Positions 33,363 through 41,190 of a stretch of 41,709 nt of DNA are shown here, piece by piece. Numbering within the stretch: position 1 is the stretch's first letter; each line of letters begins with the position of its first letter. The stretch spans positions 1-41,709 of the forward strand of contig CACIHJ010000009.1 in assembly GCA_902586435.1 (NCBI GenBank), in the 5' to 3' direction. The notes below the pieces were generated by a model that ran no database searches, was not told the origin of the DNA, and worked only from the letters and a program-made list of their open reading frames with translations. The translations under genes and the position numbers were made by a program. Origin of the DNA: an uncultured Bacteroidota bacterium (GTDB lineage: Bacteria; Bacteroidota; Bacteroidia; Flavobacteriales; Flavobacteriaceae).

Positions 33363-34142
33363 TTAATTATTCAACCTCTTAAAATTTTTTTTTAAATATT
33401 CTAAAACTATTGAATGATTACCTGCTTTAAAGTTATCATATAAAGGATAATTCTGAACTGCTGAACTAACAAAATCATGAATTTTATTCTCTTCTAGATT
33501 AAATTCATCTATAAAATATTTTTCTCCATAAAAAGTTATAATCCTGTCAGCTGTATTTAATTGTGACAGATACTTAATTTCTTTTCTTTTCAAATCATAA
33601 TAACCAGTCATAGCTTTATATATAAGATCTAAATCCATCCCTCCAGTTAGAGGCATTAATAAAAACTTTGTTAGCACCTCTCTATCTGAGAATATCCTTT
33701 CTTTTCGAACTCCAGTAAAACCTGGAATTCCAACATCATCAAAATTATATTGATCTGAAATACCAGAATTTCTCATATCGTCAAGAATATTTCCTGAAAG
33801 ACCACTTGAGGTTACTATAACTTCATCTAATTCATTTACAAATTCATCTAAAAAGATGTTTAATAATATTGCATCATATAATTCTTCATTCACTATAATC
33901 TTCTTTCTAGCAAACTGAATTCCAGAAAACACAATTTCATCTTTTAGACTAGCTCTAATCTTAAACCTACCATCAGAATTGGTAATTGTTGCTTCCCCAT
34001 TTGAGTTGTTTAGAACATGGATTCCCTCAATAGAAAGATTATTATTGTTCCGAATATAACCTTCAATTATTTTTTCTTGAATGTCTTGAGAAAATAGAAA
34101 TCCAGTAAAAAAAAGAAAAACTATTGTAAAGTAAACTTTCAT
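33363..34142 (-). CDS. Secreted CarboxypepD_reg-like protein B
   Basis: A 259-residue protein with a signal peptide (MKVYFTIVFLFFTGFLFSQ), then a carboxypeptidase-regulatory-like domain (about residues 22-105). That domain holds the fold's usual GYIRNNNN, EGIHVLNNSNGEATITNSDGRF and LDEVIVTSS, the last being the plug-linking motif seen in SusC-type receptors. The C-terminal 150 residues match nothing I can name, and there is no TonB-dependent barrel. The ATG overlaps the TGA of the paralogous gene before it. It may be a periplasmic or outer-membrane partner protein of the SusC type; this is not certain. Confidence 0.8.
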   Translation of the reverse strand: MKVYFTIVFLFFTGFLFSQDIQEKIIEGYIRNNNNLSIEGIHVLNNSNGEATITNSDGRFKIRASLKDEIVFSGIQFARKKIIVNEELYDAILLNIFLDEFVNELDEVIVTSSGLSGNILDDMRNSGISDQYNFDDVGIPGFTGVRKERIFSDREVLTKFLLMPLTGGMDLDLIYKAMTGYYDLKRKEIKYLSQLNTADRIITFYGEKYFIDEFNLEENKIHDFVSSAVQNYPLYDNFKAGNHSIVLEYLKKNFKRLNN

Positions 34143-34861
34143 TCATTAATTTCTTTATATCTAATACTTTCGTTTAGAAGGAAGTCAATTAATAAAAATT
34201 GATTTTTTTCAAGAAGAATATCTACTGAATTAGGTCTACTATCTATATATATTAAAAAATCGACGATTTGAGAAGAAGCAAGAAGTAAACTTTCTGTAAA
34301 AAAATCATCCTCAAATAAATATGGAATAACCTCACTAGCTAAAAGACTTTCTTTTTCTTCCTCAGATTTTGAATCAATAATTGTTTTTAAAAGTTTAAAT
34401 ATGTTTACAAAATCAACACCATTTTTTAATTGTCGAGTTTCAGTTAGATTATTTTGAACTCTAGTAGACTTGTCAGCTATATAGTCAAACCCTTTAAATT
34501 CTTCTTCTTTTAAATCAAGAAACTTTTCAGTATTATCAGGTGTTATTACAACCTCATCTAACTCTTGAATTCTTTCATTTATTTGTATAGTTAATCTTTT
34601 GTTTTTAATAATTTCATCAGTTATTCTAACTGTTCTTATAATATATTGAACAGAAGAAAAAATTATTTCATCTCCTTCTCTTGCATAAATTTGAAATTCT
34701 CCTAGATCATCAGTAATAGTTGTATTTTGAGAAGTATTATTTATAACATTAGCAGCTACAACATTAATGTTCCTATATATTACCTTTCCTTGAATTAATT
34801 CTCTATCTTGATTATATGCAAATTGTAATGAAAGAAAAAGAAAAAGGATTTTTATTCTCAT
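34139..34861 (-). CDS. Secreted CarboxypepD_reg-like protein A
   Basis: A 240-residue protein with a signal peptide (MRIKILFLFLSLQFAYNQD) and the same regulatory-like domain (about 22-110): GKVIYRNINVVAANVINN, TTITDDLGEFQIYAREGDEIIFSS and LDEVVITPD. The C-terminal half is helix-rich and acidic, not like the one in protein B. It ends by overlapping the start of B by 4 bp (ATGA), so the two are translated together. It lies 14 bp after yaaA. A divergent duplicate pair with a likely joint role; the function is unknown. Confidence 0.8.
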   Translation of the reverse strand: MRIKILFLFLSLQFAYNQDRELIQGKVIYRNINVVAANVINNTSQNTTITDDLGEFQIYAREGDEIIFSSVQYIIRTVRITDEIIKNKRLTIQINERIQELDEVVITPDNTEKFLDLKEEEFKGFDYIADKSTRVQNNLTETRQLKNGVDFVNIFKLLKTIIDSKSEEEKESLLASEVIPYLFEDDFFTESLLLASSQIVDFLIYIDSRPNSVDILLEKNQFLLIDFLLNESIRYKEINE

Positions 34862-34875
34862 AACAATTACTATTA

Positions 34876-35631
34876 TTATCTAATAAACACAGGTTTTAAT
34901 TCATCGGTAGTATCTTTTTCACTGTAGGAGTATCCGCCATAGTTAAAACTTAAAATCTCATTTGCTGATTTCACATCATTATCAATTATAAATCTAGACA
35001 TTAAGCCTCTTGCCTTTTTTGCATAGAATGATATAATTTTAAGCGTACCATTCTTAAAATCTTTAAACTGAGGAGAGATTATTTTATTAGAGATCTCTTT
35101 TGAATTAAGAACAGAAAAATATTCATTACTTGCTAGATTAAGTATTATTTCATCTTTATCAAGTTCACTTTTAAGTTGATTGGTGACTTTAGAAGCCCAA
35201 AAGTCATATAGGTTTTTACTTCCATTTACTGAAAATTTTGTTCCCATTTCTAATCTGTATGGTTTGATATGATCAAAAGGTGATAGAATACCATAAAGAC
35301 CTGATAAAATCCTTATCACATCATTTACCAATTTATGTTTTCTTTCTTCTATAGTGTTTATATCTATTCCATCATAAACATCTCCGTTAAAGGCAAAAAT
35401 TGCCTGTTTAGACTGATTGGAATTATTTTTAAAGTCTTGATTTCTATTCCAATTTAACTCTCCTAGTTTAGGAGAAATTCCCATTAAATTACATAGTGAC
35501 TCAATTGATTCTTTTTTTAACTCATTGTTTATTTTGATTGCATCATCATTAAAGAATGGCTTAGAATTGATTGAGGTTTGAACTTTATCTTCAAAGTTCA
35601 ACGATTTGGCTGGCGATATTATAATTTTCAT
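34876..35631 (-). CDS. yaaA: Peroxide stress protein YaaA
   Basis: YaaA lowers free iron and limits oxidative damage in E. coli; the fold binds DNA. The 251-residue protein starts MKIIISPAKSLNF, the diagnostic family start, so I choose the ATG at 35631 and not the in-frame ATG at 35685, which would overlap rluD. NWNRNQDF, AIFAFNGDVYDGI, RILSGLYGILSPFDHIKPYRLEMGT, FYAKKARGLMSRFII and FNYGGYSYSE are family motifs. It lies 13 bp after rluD in the PASTA-rluD-yaaA operon. Confidence 0.94.
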   Translation of the reverse strand: MKIIISPAKSLNFEDKVQTSINSKPFFNDDAIKINNELKKESIESLCNLMGISPKLGELNWNRNQDFKNNSNQSKQAIFAFNGDVYDGIDINTIEERKHKLVNDVIRILSGLYGILSPFDHIKPYRLEMGTKFSVNGSKNLYDFWASKVTNQLKSELDKDEIILNLASNEYFSVLNSKEISNKIISPQFKDFKNGTLKIISFYAKKARGLMSRFIIDNDVKSANEILSFNYGGYSYSEKDTTDELKPVFIR

Positions 35632-35644
35632 TTTTTCTTCAAAT

Positions 35645-36682
35645 TTATAATTTTTTATGTTTAGAATAAAGTTCCCACTTATCAATTACTTGACTTATGT
35701 CATTTGGGATCTTTGAATCAAATGATATATTTTTTTTAGTTTCTGGATGAATAAAACCTAAAGTTTTAGCATGTAGAGCCTGTCTAGGAAGAATTTCAAA
35801 GCAGTTTGCAACAAATTGTTTGTATTTTGAAAAGACTGTTCCTTTTAAAATTTTATCTCCTCCATACCTTACATCGCTAAATAGAACATGACCTAAATGT
35901 TTCATATGAACTCTAATTTGATGTGTTCTTCCAGTTTTTAACTTACAGCTAACTAATGTAACATATCCAAACCTCTTTATAACCTTATAATTGGTTATAG
36001 CTTCTTTACCCCCATCTCTGTCCTTATATACAATCATTTGTAATCTATTTTTTGGATTCCTCCCTATTTGTTCATTAATTTCTCCTGAATCATTTTTGAC
36101 ATCTCCCCAAACTAGTGCGTAGTATTCTCTTTCAACTGTTTTATTAAAAAATTGCTTAGCTAGAAATTTCATTGCTTTTTCAGTTTTTGCAATTACCAAT
36201 AAACCTGAAGTATCTTTATCAATCCTGTGAACTAGTCCAGGTCTATCAGATGAATTTTTTGGAAGATTTTTAAAATGATATAATAGACCATTAATTAGAG
36301 TTCCTGAGTAATTTCCATGACCTGGATGAACAACAAGGCCTGCGGGTTTATTTATTATTATTATTGATTCATCTTCAAAAACTATATCTAGATCAATATT
36401 CTCTGGAGTTAAAAGATTTTCATATGGCGGATGAGTGAACAAGATTTTTATTTTATCTCCTCTTTTGACTTTATAACTTGATTTTACTGGATCTTCATTA
36501 ACTCGGATATAACCCTCCTTTGCAGCTTTCTGGATTTTGTTTCTAGTAGCATTTTCAATTCTATTCATTAAAAATTTATCAATTCTTAATGGTTCTTGTC
36601 CTTTATCTACATTAAATGAATAGTGTTCATGAAGTACCTGATCAATTTCAGCCTCTTTAATTCTATTTTTTTCCATTACCAA
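35645..36682 (-). CDS. rluD: RluD-family ribosomal RNA pseudouridine synthase
   Basis: Isomerises uridines in 23S rRNA. The 345-residue protein has an S4 RNA-binding domain (about residues 30-85, RIDKFLMNRIENATRNKIQKAAKEGYIRVN) and the synthase domain with IINKPAGLVVHPG and the catalytic Asp155 in GLVHRIDKDTSGLLV, then KTGRTHQIRVHMKHLGH. Two close start codons exist (36682 and 36676). The start overlaps the end of the PASTA gene by 20 bp (14 bp for the second start), so the pair is probably coupled. The exact target uridines are inferred from the family. Confidence 0.93.
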   Translation of the reverse strand: MVMEKNRIKEAEIDQVLHEHYSFNVDKGQEPLRIDKFLMNRIENATRNKIQKAAKEGYIRVNEDPVKSSYKVKRGDKIKILFTHPPYENLLTPENIDLDIVFEDESIIIINKPAGLVVHPGHGNYSGTLINGLLYHFKNLPKNSSDRPGLVHRIDKDTSGLLVIAKTEKAMKFLAKQFFNKTVEREYYALVWGDVKNDSGEINEQIGRNPKNRLQMIVYKDRDGGKEAITNYKVIKRFGYVTLVSCKLKTGRTHQIRVHMKHLGHVLFSDVRYGGDKILKGTVFSKYKQFVANCFEILPRQALHAKTLGFIHPETKKNISFDSKIPNDISQVIDKWELYSKHKKL

Positions 36683-37253
36683 GGATTAATTCTAGTTTAG
36701 ATCCTCTTGATACAGCATCACCAACATTTATTTTTTCTCCATTATATTTAATCTCTAGGACCATGTCTTTACCTATATTGTCAATATAATCAAAGCCAGA
36801 AACTTCAAAACCAAGTGCGTTAAGTATTGACTCTGCATTTCTTTTTGTTATTTGAATAATATTGGGGATTGAAACTTTTTGATAGTCAGAAGGGTTAACA
36901 TTTAAATATATCTTTCTGTTTTTCTTTACAAATTCCCCTGCACCTGGAATTTGAGATAGTATTGAACTAACAGGTATGTCAGAAAAATATTTTGAAGAAT
37001 CCAAAACCTCAGATTTTAGTTTTTTCTTTTTTAATATTTTACTTGCATTATCTAAAGTGATTCCAGTCAAGTCAGGAACTTCAATATATCTATTATGTTT
37101 TGTATAAATCTTTACTGAAGTAAAGACTATATAAAATATTATAAGTATCATTATGATCGAAGCAAAGAGATGCTTAATTATAGAGTTACTTTTTAAAAGC
37201 TTTAAATACTCTCGAAAAATTACTTTAATAAAATTTATAATCTTTTCTTTCAT
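36663..37253 (-). CDS. PASTA-domain membrane protein
   Basis: A 196-residue membrane-anchored protein from the ATG at 37253. A cytoplasmic basic segment is followed by one transmembrane helix (about residues 25-50, HLFASIIMILIIFYIVFTSV). Three PASTA-like repeats come next: YIEVPDLTGITLDNASKIL..., VSIPNIIQITKRNAESIL..., and a shorter third. Unlike PASTA kinases or PBPs, no catalytic domain is present. Such stand-alone PASTA proteins sit next to rluD and ddl in Bacteroidota, and binding to peptidoglycan or muropeptide is the usual guess. An in-frame ATG at 37310 would add 19 residues but lacks support. Confidence 0.88.
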   Translation of the reverse strand: MKEKIINFIKVIFREYLKLLKSNSIIKHLFASIIMILIIFYIVFTSVKIYTKHNRYIEVPDLTGITLDNASKILKKKKLKSEVLDSSKYFSDIPVSSILSQIPGAGEFVKKNRKIYLNVNPSDYQKVSIPNIIQITKRNAESILNALGFEVSGFDYIDNIGKDMVLEIKYNGEKINVGDAVSRGSKLELILGNGKK

Positions 37254-37350
37254 TAAATAAGGGTTTTTTAAAAAAACTAATTCAATATATTGGGTAAATA
37301 TACTAAACACATTAATTTTCTTTTATTATAATGAAGTACATTTACAAAAT

Positions 37351-38325
37351 ATGAAGAAGAATATTGGTATAGTATATGGAGGATATTCATCAGAATATAA
37401 AATTTCTATAAAAAGTGGTGAATTTATTTTCAAGATTTTAAACAATAATCCTGATTGGAATGTATATAAAGTCTTATTATCCAAAAATAGCACATCTGTT
37501 ATCTTACTGGATGATAAAATTGAAGAAATTAATCATGATGACTTTAGTTTTAAGCATGATGGTAATAGAGTAAAATTTGATGCTATATACAATATAATTC
37601 ATGGTTCTCCTGGGGAAACTGGAGAATTTTCATCTTTATTAGAAAAAATTGGTATTCCGCAAACTTCTTGTAGTTCAGATATATGTAAACTTACTTTTGA
37701 CAAACATGAATATGTTAAATTTATTAATTCACTTAATTTAAAAACAGCAAAACAATTCTTTATAAAAAAAGGACAAGAATATAACGTTAGTGACATAGCT
37801 GAAAAGTTAGGTATTCCATGTTTTGTTAAGCCAAATAAGTCTGGTAGTAGTTTTGGTGTATCAAAGGTTAAAAATAAAGATTTACTAAATGATAAAATAA
37901 ATTATGCTTTTCAAGAGGGAGATGAAGTTCTGGTGGAATCATTTCTTGATGGAAAAGAAGTATCTGTTGGTGTAATAAATATAGATGGACAAAGAACTAT
38001 TTTGCCTATTACTGAAATAAGGAGTAAAAATGAATTCTTTGATTTTGATGCTAAATATAATGGTGAATCAGATGAAATAACTCCTGGAGAACTAAAAGCT
38101 AGTGAGTTAGATGATATTCATAAAATGATAAATACTATTTATGATAATATCAATCTTAGTGGAATTACTCGGTCTGAGATAATTCTAGTTGATGGAATCC
38201 CTCACCTTGTTGAAACTAATACGATTCCAGGGTTTACAGAACAAAGTATAGTTCCTCAACAAATTAAAGCTGCTGGGCTATCAATTCATAAAGTCATTGA
38301 AAGTCAAATTAAATCTTTACTTTAA
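37351..38325 (+). CDS. ddl: D-alanine--D-alanine ligase
   Basis: Makes D-Ala-D-Ala for peptidoglycan, the substrate that MurF (18311-19588 here) adds. It is an ATP-grasp enzyme of 324 residues: GIVYGGYSSEYKISIKSG at the start, IIHGSPGETGEFSSLLE, FVKPNKSGSSFGVSKV, LVESFLDGKEVSVGV, RSEIILVDGIPHLVETNTIPGFTEQS. The metal-binding Glu/Asn (ETNTIPG) is intact. The start is preceded by a one-mismatch -7 box (TACATTTA, 37337-37344), giving a very short leader. It diverges from the PASTA gene and is followed by coaD after 21 bp. Confidence 0.95.
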   Translation: MKKNIGIVYGGYSSEYKISIKSGEFIFKILNNNPDWNVYKVLLSKNSTSVILLDDKIEEINHDDFSFKHDGNRVKFDAIYNIIHGSPGETGEFSSLLEKIGIPQTSCSSDICKLTFDKHEYVKFINSLNLKTAKQFFIKKGQEYNVSDIAEKLGIPCFVKPNKSGSSFGVSKVKNKDLLNDKINYAFQEGDEVLVESFLDGKEVSVGVINIDGQRTILPITEIRSKNEFFDFDAKYNGESDEITPGELKASELDDIHKMINTIYDNINLSGITRSEIILVDGIPHLVETNTIPGFTEQSIVPQQIKAAGLSIHKVIESQIKSLL

Positions 38326-38346
38326 TAATTATAATTACATTTAAAT

Positions 38347-38802
38347 ATGAAAACAGCAATTTTTCCTGGTTCTTTTGATCCAATTACTCTTGGTCATAAA
38401 GATATAATTGAAAAAAGTTTAAATATTTTTGATTCTGTAATAATTGGTATTGGTCAGAACAGTGAAAAAAAATATATGTTTTCTGCTGAGAGAAGAAAGC
38501 AATTTGTAGAGGAGACTTTTAAATCTATCAATAATATAGAGGTAAAGATATATGATGAATTAACTGTTGACTTTTGCAAAAAAAATAATGCTGATTTTAT
38601 AATTAGAGGATTAAGAAATGTTTCAGACTTTGAATTTGAAAAAAACATAGCTCTTACAAATAGAAAGTTAGGTGAAATTGAAACTGTGTTTTTATTGACT
38701 TCAGCTAAAAACTCTTTTATAAGTAGTGGTATTGTTAGAGACTTAATAAAAAATAATGGGGATTATAGCTTATTTATTCCTGAGGGACTTAATATTAAAT
38801 AA
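38347..38802 (+). CDS. coaD: Phosphopantetheine adenylyltransferase
   Basis: Transfers AMP to 4'-phosphopantetheine in coenzyme A synthesis. The 151-residue protein has PGSFDPITLGHKDIIEKSL with the T-x-G-H nucleotide motif, the RGLRNVSDFEFEKNIALTNR stretch and TSAKNSFISSGIVRDL at the C-terminus, all intact. It follows ddl by 21 bp on the same strand. Its last 8 bp overlap the end of the convergent Nudix gene, and there is no terminator between them. Confidence 0.96.
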   Translation: MKTAIFPGSFDPITLGHKDIIEKSLNIFDSVIIGIGQNSEKKYMFSAERRKQFVEETFKSINNIEVKIYDELTVDFCKKNNADFIIRGLRNVSDFEFEKNIALTNRKLGEIETVFLLTSAKNSFISSGIVRDLIKNNGDYSLFIPEGLNIK

Positions 38803-39391
38803 CTTCAGAGACTATTCCTTTAATATTCTCATATGCATTTTCAAGAATTTTAGAAATTCTTTTTTTTGATATCCATTCAACTGATGTTATCCCCTCTTCT
38901 TCTTGTGGCATTAATTCTCCTTTATAATCTGATCTCATTCTGAACCAGTATGTTCTCTTTAATCTATAAGTTTTTCCATTATTAAAAATATGATACGTTT
39001 CACCTATTTTACCTATTACAATCAAATCTGCAACACCAGTCTCCTCTTTAACTTCTCTTTGTGCAGCCTCAATTATCAGTTCATTTTTTTCAATCCCCCC
39101 TTTAGGAAGATCCCATTTTTTCTTTCTGTATATAAATAAAAACTTATCATCATTCCTTTGAACCAAACCTCCAGCAGCATCCTTAATTGGGAACTTTTTA
39201 GTGAAAATTTTCCAAAGCTTTTTCATATTCTTATGATATATATATACGGATTTTGTTTTCTTAGACTTTATAGCTTTTAAAATCTGATTTTTGCTAGAAA
39301 ATTTAATGTATATAAGTGGATTAGAATCAGTTGATTTTTTAATTTCTGAAGTAAGAATTAATGGCTTTTGATTAAAAAAAACTTTATACAT
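38795..39391 (-). CDS. Nudix hydrolase
   Basis: A 198-residue Nudix protein. The box GGIEKNELIIEAAQREVKEETGV (about residues 100-122) matches Gx5Ex7REuxEExGu, with the metal-binding Glu residues in place. It hydrolyses a nucleoside diphosphate linked to some group X. The N-terminal 75 residues before the domain start with MYKVFFNQKPLILTSE, which I recall as a common start in Flavobacteriia relatives. The ATG at 39391 is only 9 bp from the pyrE start on the other strand, and pyrE's -7 box covers this start codon. Confidence 0.9.
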   Translation of the reverse strand: MYKVFFNQKPLILTSEIKKSTDSNPLIYIKFSSKNQILKAIKSKKTKSVYIYHKNMKKLWKIFTKKFPIKDAAGGLVQRNDDKFLFIYRKKKWDLPKGGIEKNELIIEAAQREVKEETGVADLIVIGKIGETYHIFNNGKTYRLKRTYWFRMRSDYKGELMPQEEEGITSVEWISKKRISKILENAYENIKGIVSEVI

Positions 39392-39394
39392 TTG
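39368..39394 (+). promoter_or_regulatory. Promoter of pyrE, near-leaderless, overlapping the Nudix start
   Basis: TTG (39368-39370), a 16-nt spacer and TACATTTG (39387-39394) form a near-consensus promoter, one base below the usual 17-23 spacing. The box ends 6 nt from the ATG at 39401, so the transcript would start within about 3 nt of it. Confidence 0.55.
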
Positions 39395-39400
39395 CTTAGT

Positions 39401-40039
39401 ATGGTATTTGACAAAATTATTGCAAAAAAAACTATTAATTATCTTCTACAAATTAATGCAATAAAATTAAATACAAAAACCCCCTTCACCTGGGCTAGTG
39501 GGATTAAATCTCCAATCTACTGTGATAATCGACTGATTCTTTCAAATATTGAAATTAGAGATTACATCGCTAATCAAATGGCTAATATAATTTCAAAGTC
39601 TTTTTCAGGTAATTATATAGTAGCTGGAGTTGCAACAGGTGCAATTGCAATTGGAGCTCTAGTTGCTGAGAGATTAAAAAAACCATATATATATGTTAGA
39701 CCAAATCCTAAAGGTCATGGTTTAAAAAATCAGATTGAAGGTTCTTTACCAAGTGGATCCAGTGTCATTGTAATTGAGGATTTGATTAGCACAGGTATGA
39801 GTAGTTTAAATGCAGTCAATGCTATAAAAGGAGCAAGTTCTAGTGTAAATGCAATGTTATCTATTTTTTCCTATAGTTTTGACTTTGCAATTGATAGATT
39901 CAAATCTGAAAAAATTAATTTAATATCTCTAGCCGATTATAATATTCTAGTTGAGATTGTTAAAGAACAAGAAATTATTAATCATGATGAAATTGAGAAA
40001 CTGGAAAGATGGAGAGAAGATCCTGAAAATTGGATGTAA
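39401..40039 (+). CDS. pyrE: Orotate phosphoribosyltransferase
   Basis: Converts orotate and PRPP to OMP in pyrimidine synthesis. The protein of 212 residues, from the ATG at 39401, has FTWASGIKSPIYCDNR, VAGVATGAIAIGALVAERL, YVRPNPKGHG and the PRPP loop VIVIEDLISTGMSSLNAV. An in-frame ATG at 39368 would run 24 bp into the Nudix gene, but the -7 box at 39387 makes the later ATG the better start. It ends 2 bp before the end of the convergent birA. Confidence 0.95.
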   Translation: MVFDKIIAKKTINYLLQINAIKLNTKTPFTWASGIKSPIYCDNRLILSNIEIRDYIANQMANIISKSFSGNYIVAGVATGAIAIGALVAERLKKPYIYVRPNPKGHGLKNQIEGSLPSGSSVIVIEDLISTGMSSLNAVNAIKGASSSVNAMLSIFSYSFDFAIDRFKSEKINLISLADYNILVEIVKEQEIINHDEIEKLERWREDPENWM

Positions 40040-40041
40040 AA

Positions 40042-40776
40042 TTATAGCAATATTTTAATTCTATTACTTTGATACTCTTTAGCCTCCATTCCATTAATCT
40101 TCAAATTTATAGAACCTGATTGGTTTACATTTAACACCTTACCTTCAAAAGTTTTATTATTTAAAAAAAATTTACAATAATCTTTGCCGTATAATCTTGA
40201 ATTATAAAGACTCATAATACTTTCAAAATCCCTATCGATTAGTATTTTTAAATAATACCCTATATTTTTTATTAATTTATCAAGTATTTCTTCTAGTCTA
40301 ATTTCGTTACCTATAATTGATTTAATTGATGTGGCATTAGTAATGCCTCTAAACACAGTTTGATTGACATTTATACCTATGCCTATTATACTATTATTAA
40401 ATGTATCTCCTTTAATATTATTCTCAATCAATATACCTGATATCTTTTTTTGTGCTGACAAAATGTCGTTTGGCCATTTAATATAATTGTTATTTTGAAT
40501 ATATTGGTCTATTGTATCAATGATTGAAAGTGATACAACAAAATTTATATAACTACTTTGTTGTACGGTTAAAACTTTAAACTCTTTATATAAGCTGATT
40601 AACAGGTTTTTACCTCTAGTTGAGGTCCATTTATTTTTATATTGCCCTCTTCCTTTGTATTGGTATTCTGCCCAAACAATATCTCCAGAAACAATTTTTC
40701 CTGATTTAATAAGCGTTTTAACTTTGTCATTAGTTGAACTAGTGGCATTAACTTTGATAAGATTATAGTGTCCCAT
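40042..40776 (-). CDS. birA: Biotin--[acetyl-CoA-carboxylase] ligase, catalytic domain only
   Basis: Attaches biotin to the carboxylase carrier protein. The 244-residue protein has NATSSTNDKVKTL, the biotinyl-adenylate loop KGRGQYKNKWTS (GRGQ in place of the usual GRGRxG), YIKWPNDILSAQKKISGILIE and GIGINVNQ. There is no N-terminal helix-turn-helix, so it is a group I enzyme without the biotin-repressor function. The C-terminal domain after residue 190 holds an SH3-like segment. It converges on pyrE (2-bp gap) and diverges from rsfS. Confidence 0.92.
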   Translation of the reverse strand: MGHYNLIKVNATSSTNDKVKTLIKSGKIVSGDIVWAEYQYKGRGQYKNKWTSTRGKNLLISLYKEFKVLTVQQSSYINFVVSLSIIDTIDQYIQNNNYIKWPNDILSAQKKISGILIENNIKGDTFNNSIIGIGINVNQTVFRGITNATSIKSIIGNEIRLEEILDKLIKNIGYYLKILIDRDFESIMSLYNSRLYGKDYCKFFLNNKTFEGKVLNVNQSGSINLKINGMEAKEYQSNRIKILL

Positions 40777-40790
40777 AATTTTAAAAATAA

Positions 40791-40798
40791 TAAATTTG
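40791..40798 (+). promoter_or_regulatory. -7 box of rsfS promoter
   Basis: TAAATTTG is an exact TAnnTTTG match, 17 nt before the ATG at 40816. No TTG is found at the usual -33 distance. It probably drives rsfS and ftsH together. Confidence 0.55.
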
Positions 40799-40815
40799 GT
40801 AAAAGAATTTGATAA

Positions 40816-41187
40816 ATGTTAGAAACTAAATTGCCTCAGAAAAAACTAGTTGAAAAAATTGTCTCTAGTATTGATGAAGTTAAAGGCATTGATGTGGATC
40901 TACTTGACCTAAGGAAAATAAATAATACAGTATGTAGATTTTTCATTATTTGTACAGGAACATCTAATACACATGTATCAGCAATAACAAGTTCTATAAA
41001 AAAAAATGTTAGTAAGGAGCTTAAAGAAAAACCTTATAGTATGGAAGGTCTAGAGAATCACGAATGGGTTTTAATCGATTATGTTGATGTTGTTGTACAT
41101 ATTTTTCAGCAAAATATCAGAGAATTTTACGATATTGAGAATTTATGGGGGGATGCTAAAATTTCAAGAAATAAAATAAAAGTCTAA
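40816..41187 (+). CDS. rsfS: Ribosome silencing factor RsfS
   Basis: Binds L14 on the 50S subunit and blocks subunit joining during starvation. The 123-residue protein has IDEVKGIDVDLLDLRKI, the conserved FFIICTGTSNTHVSAI, the GLENHEWVLIDYVDVVVHIF segment and a final YDIENLWGDAK, matching the usual family length. It follows the -7 box at 40791 and is followed by ftsH with a 3-bp gap, a pairing common in Flavobacteriia. Confidence 0.95.
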   Translation: MLETKLPQKKLVEKIVSSIDEVKGIDVDLLDLRKINNTVCRFFIICTGTSNTHVSAITSSIKKNVSKELKEKPYSMEGLENHEWVLIDYVDVVVHIFQQNIREFYDIENLWGDAKISRNKIKV

Positions 41188-41190
41188 ATA

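Noticed and set aside
37254-37350. T6/A7 near-palindrome (about 37264-37278) between the PASTA protein and ddl genes as an operator
   Set aside because: It is only a T run followed by an A run in AT-rich DNA, with no other support.
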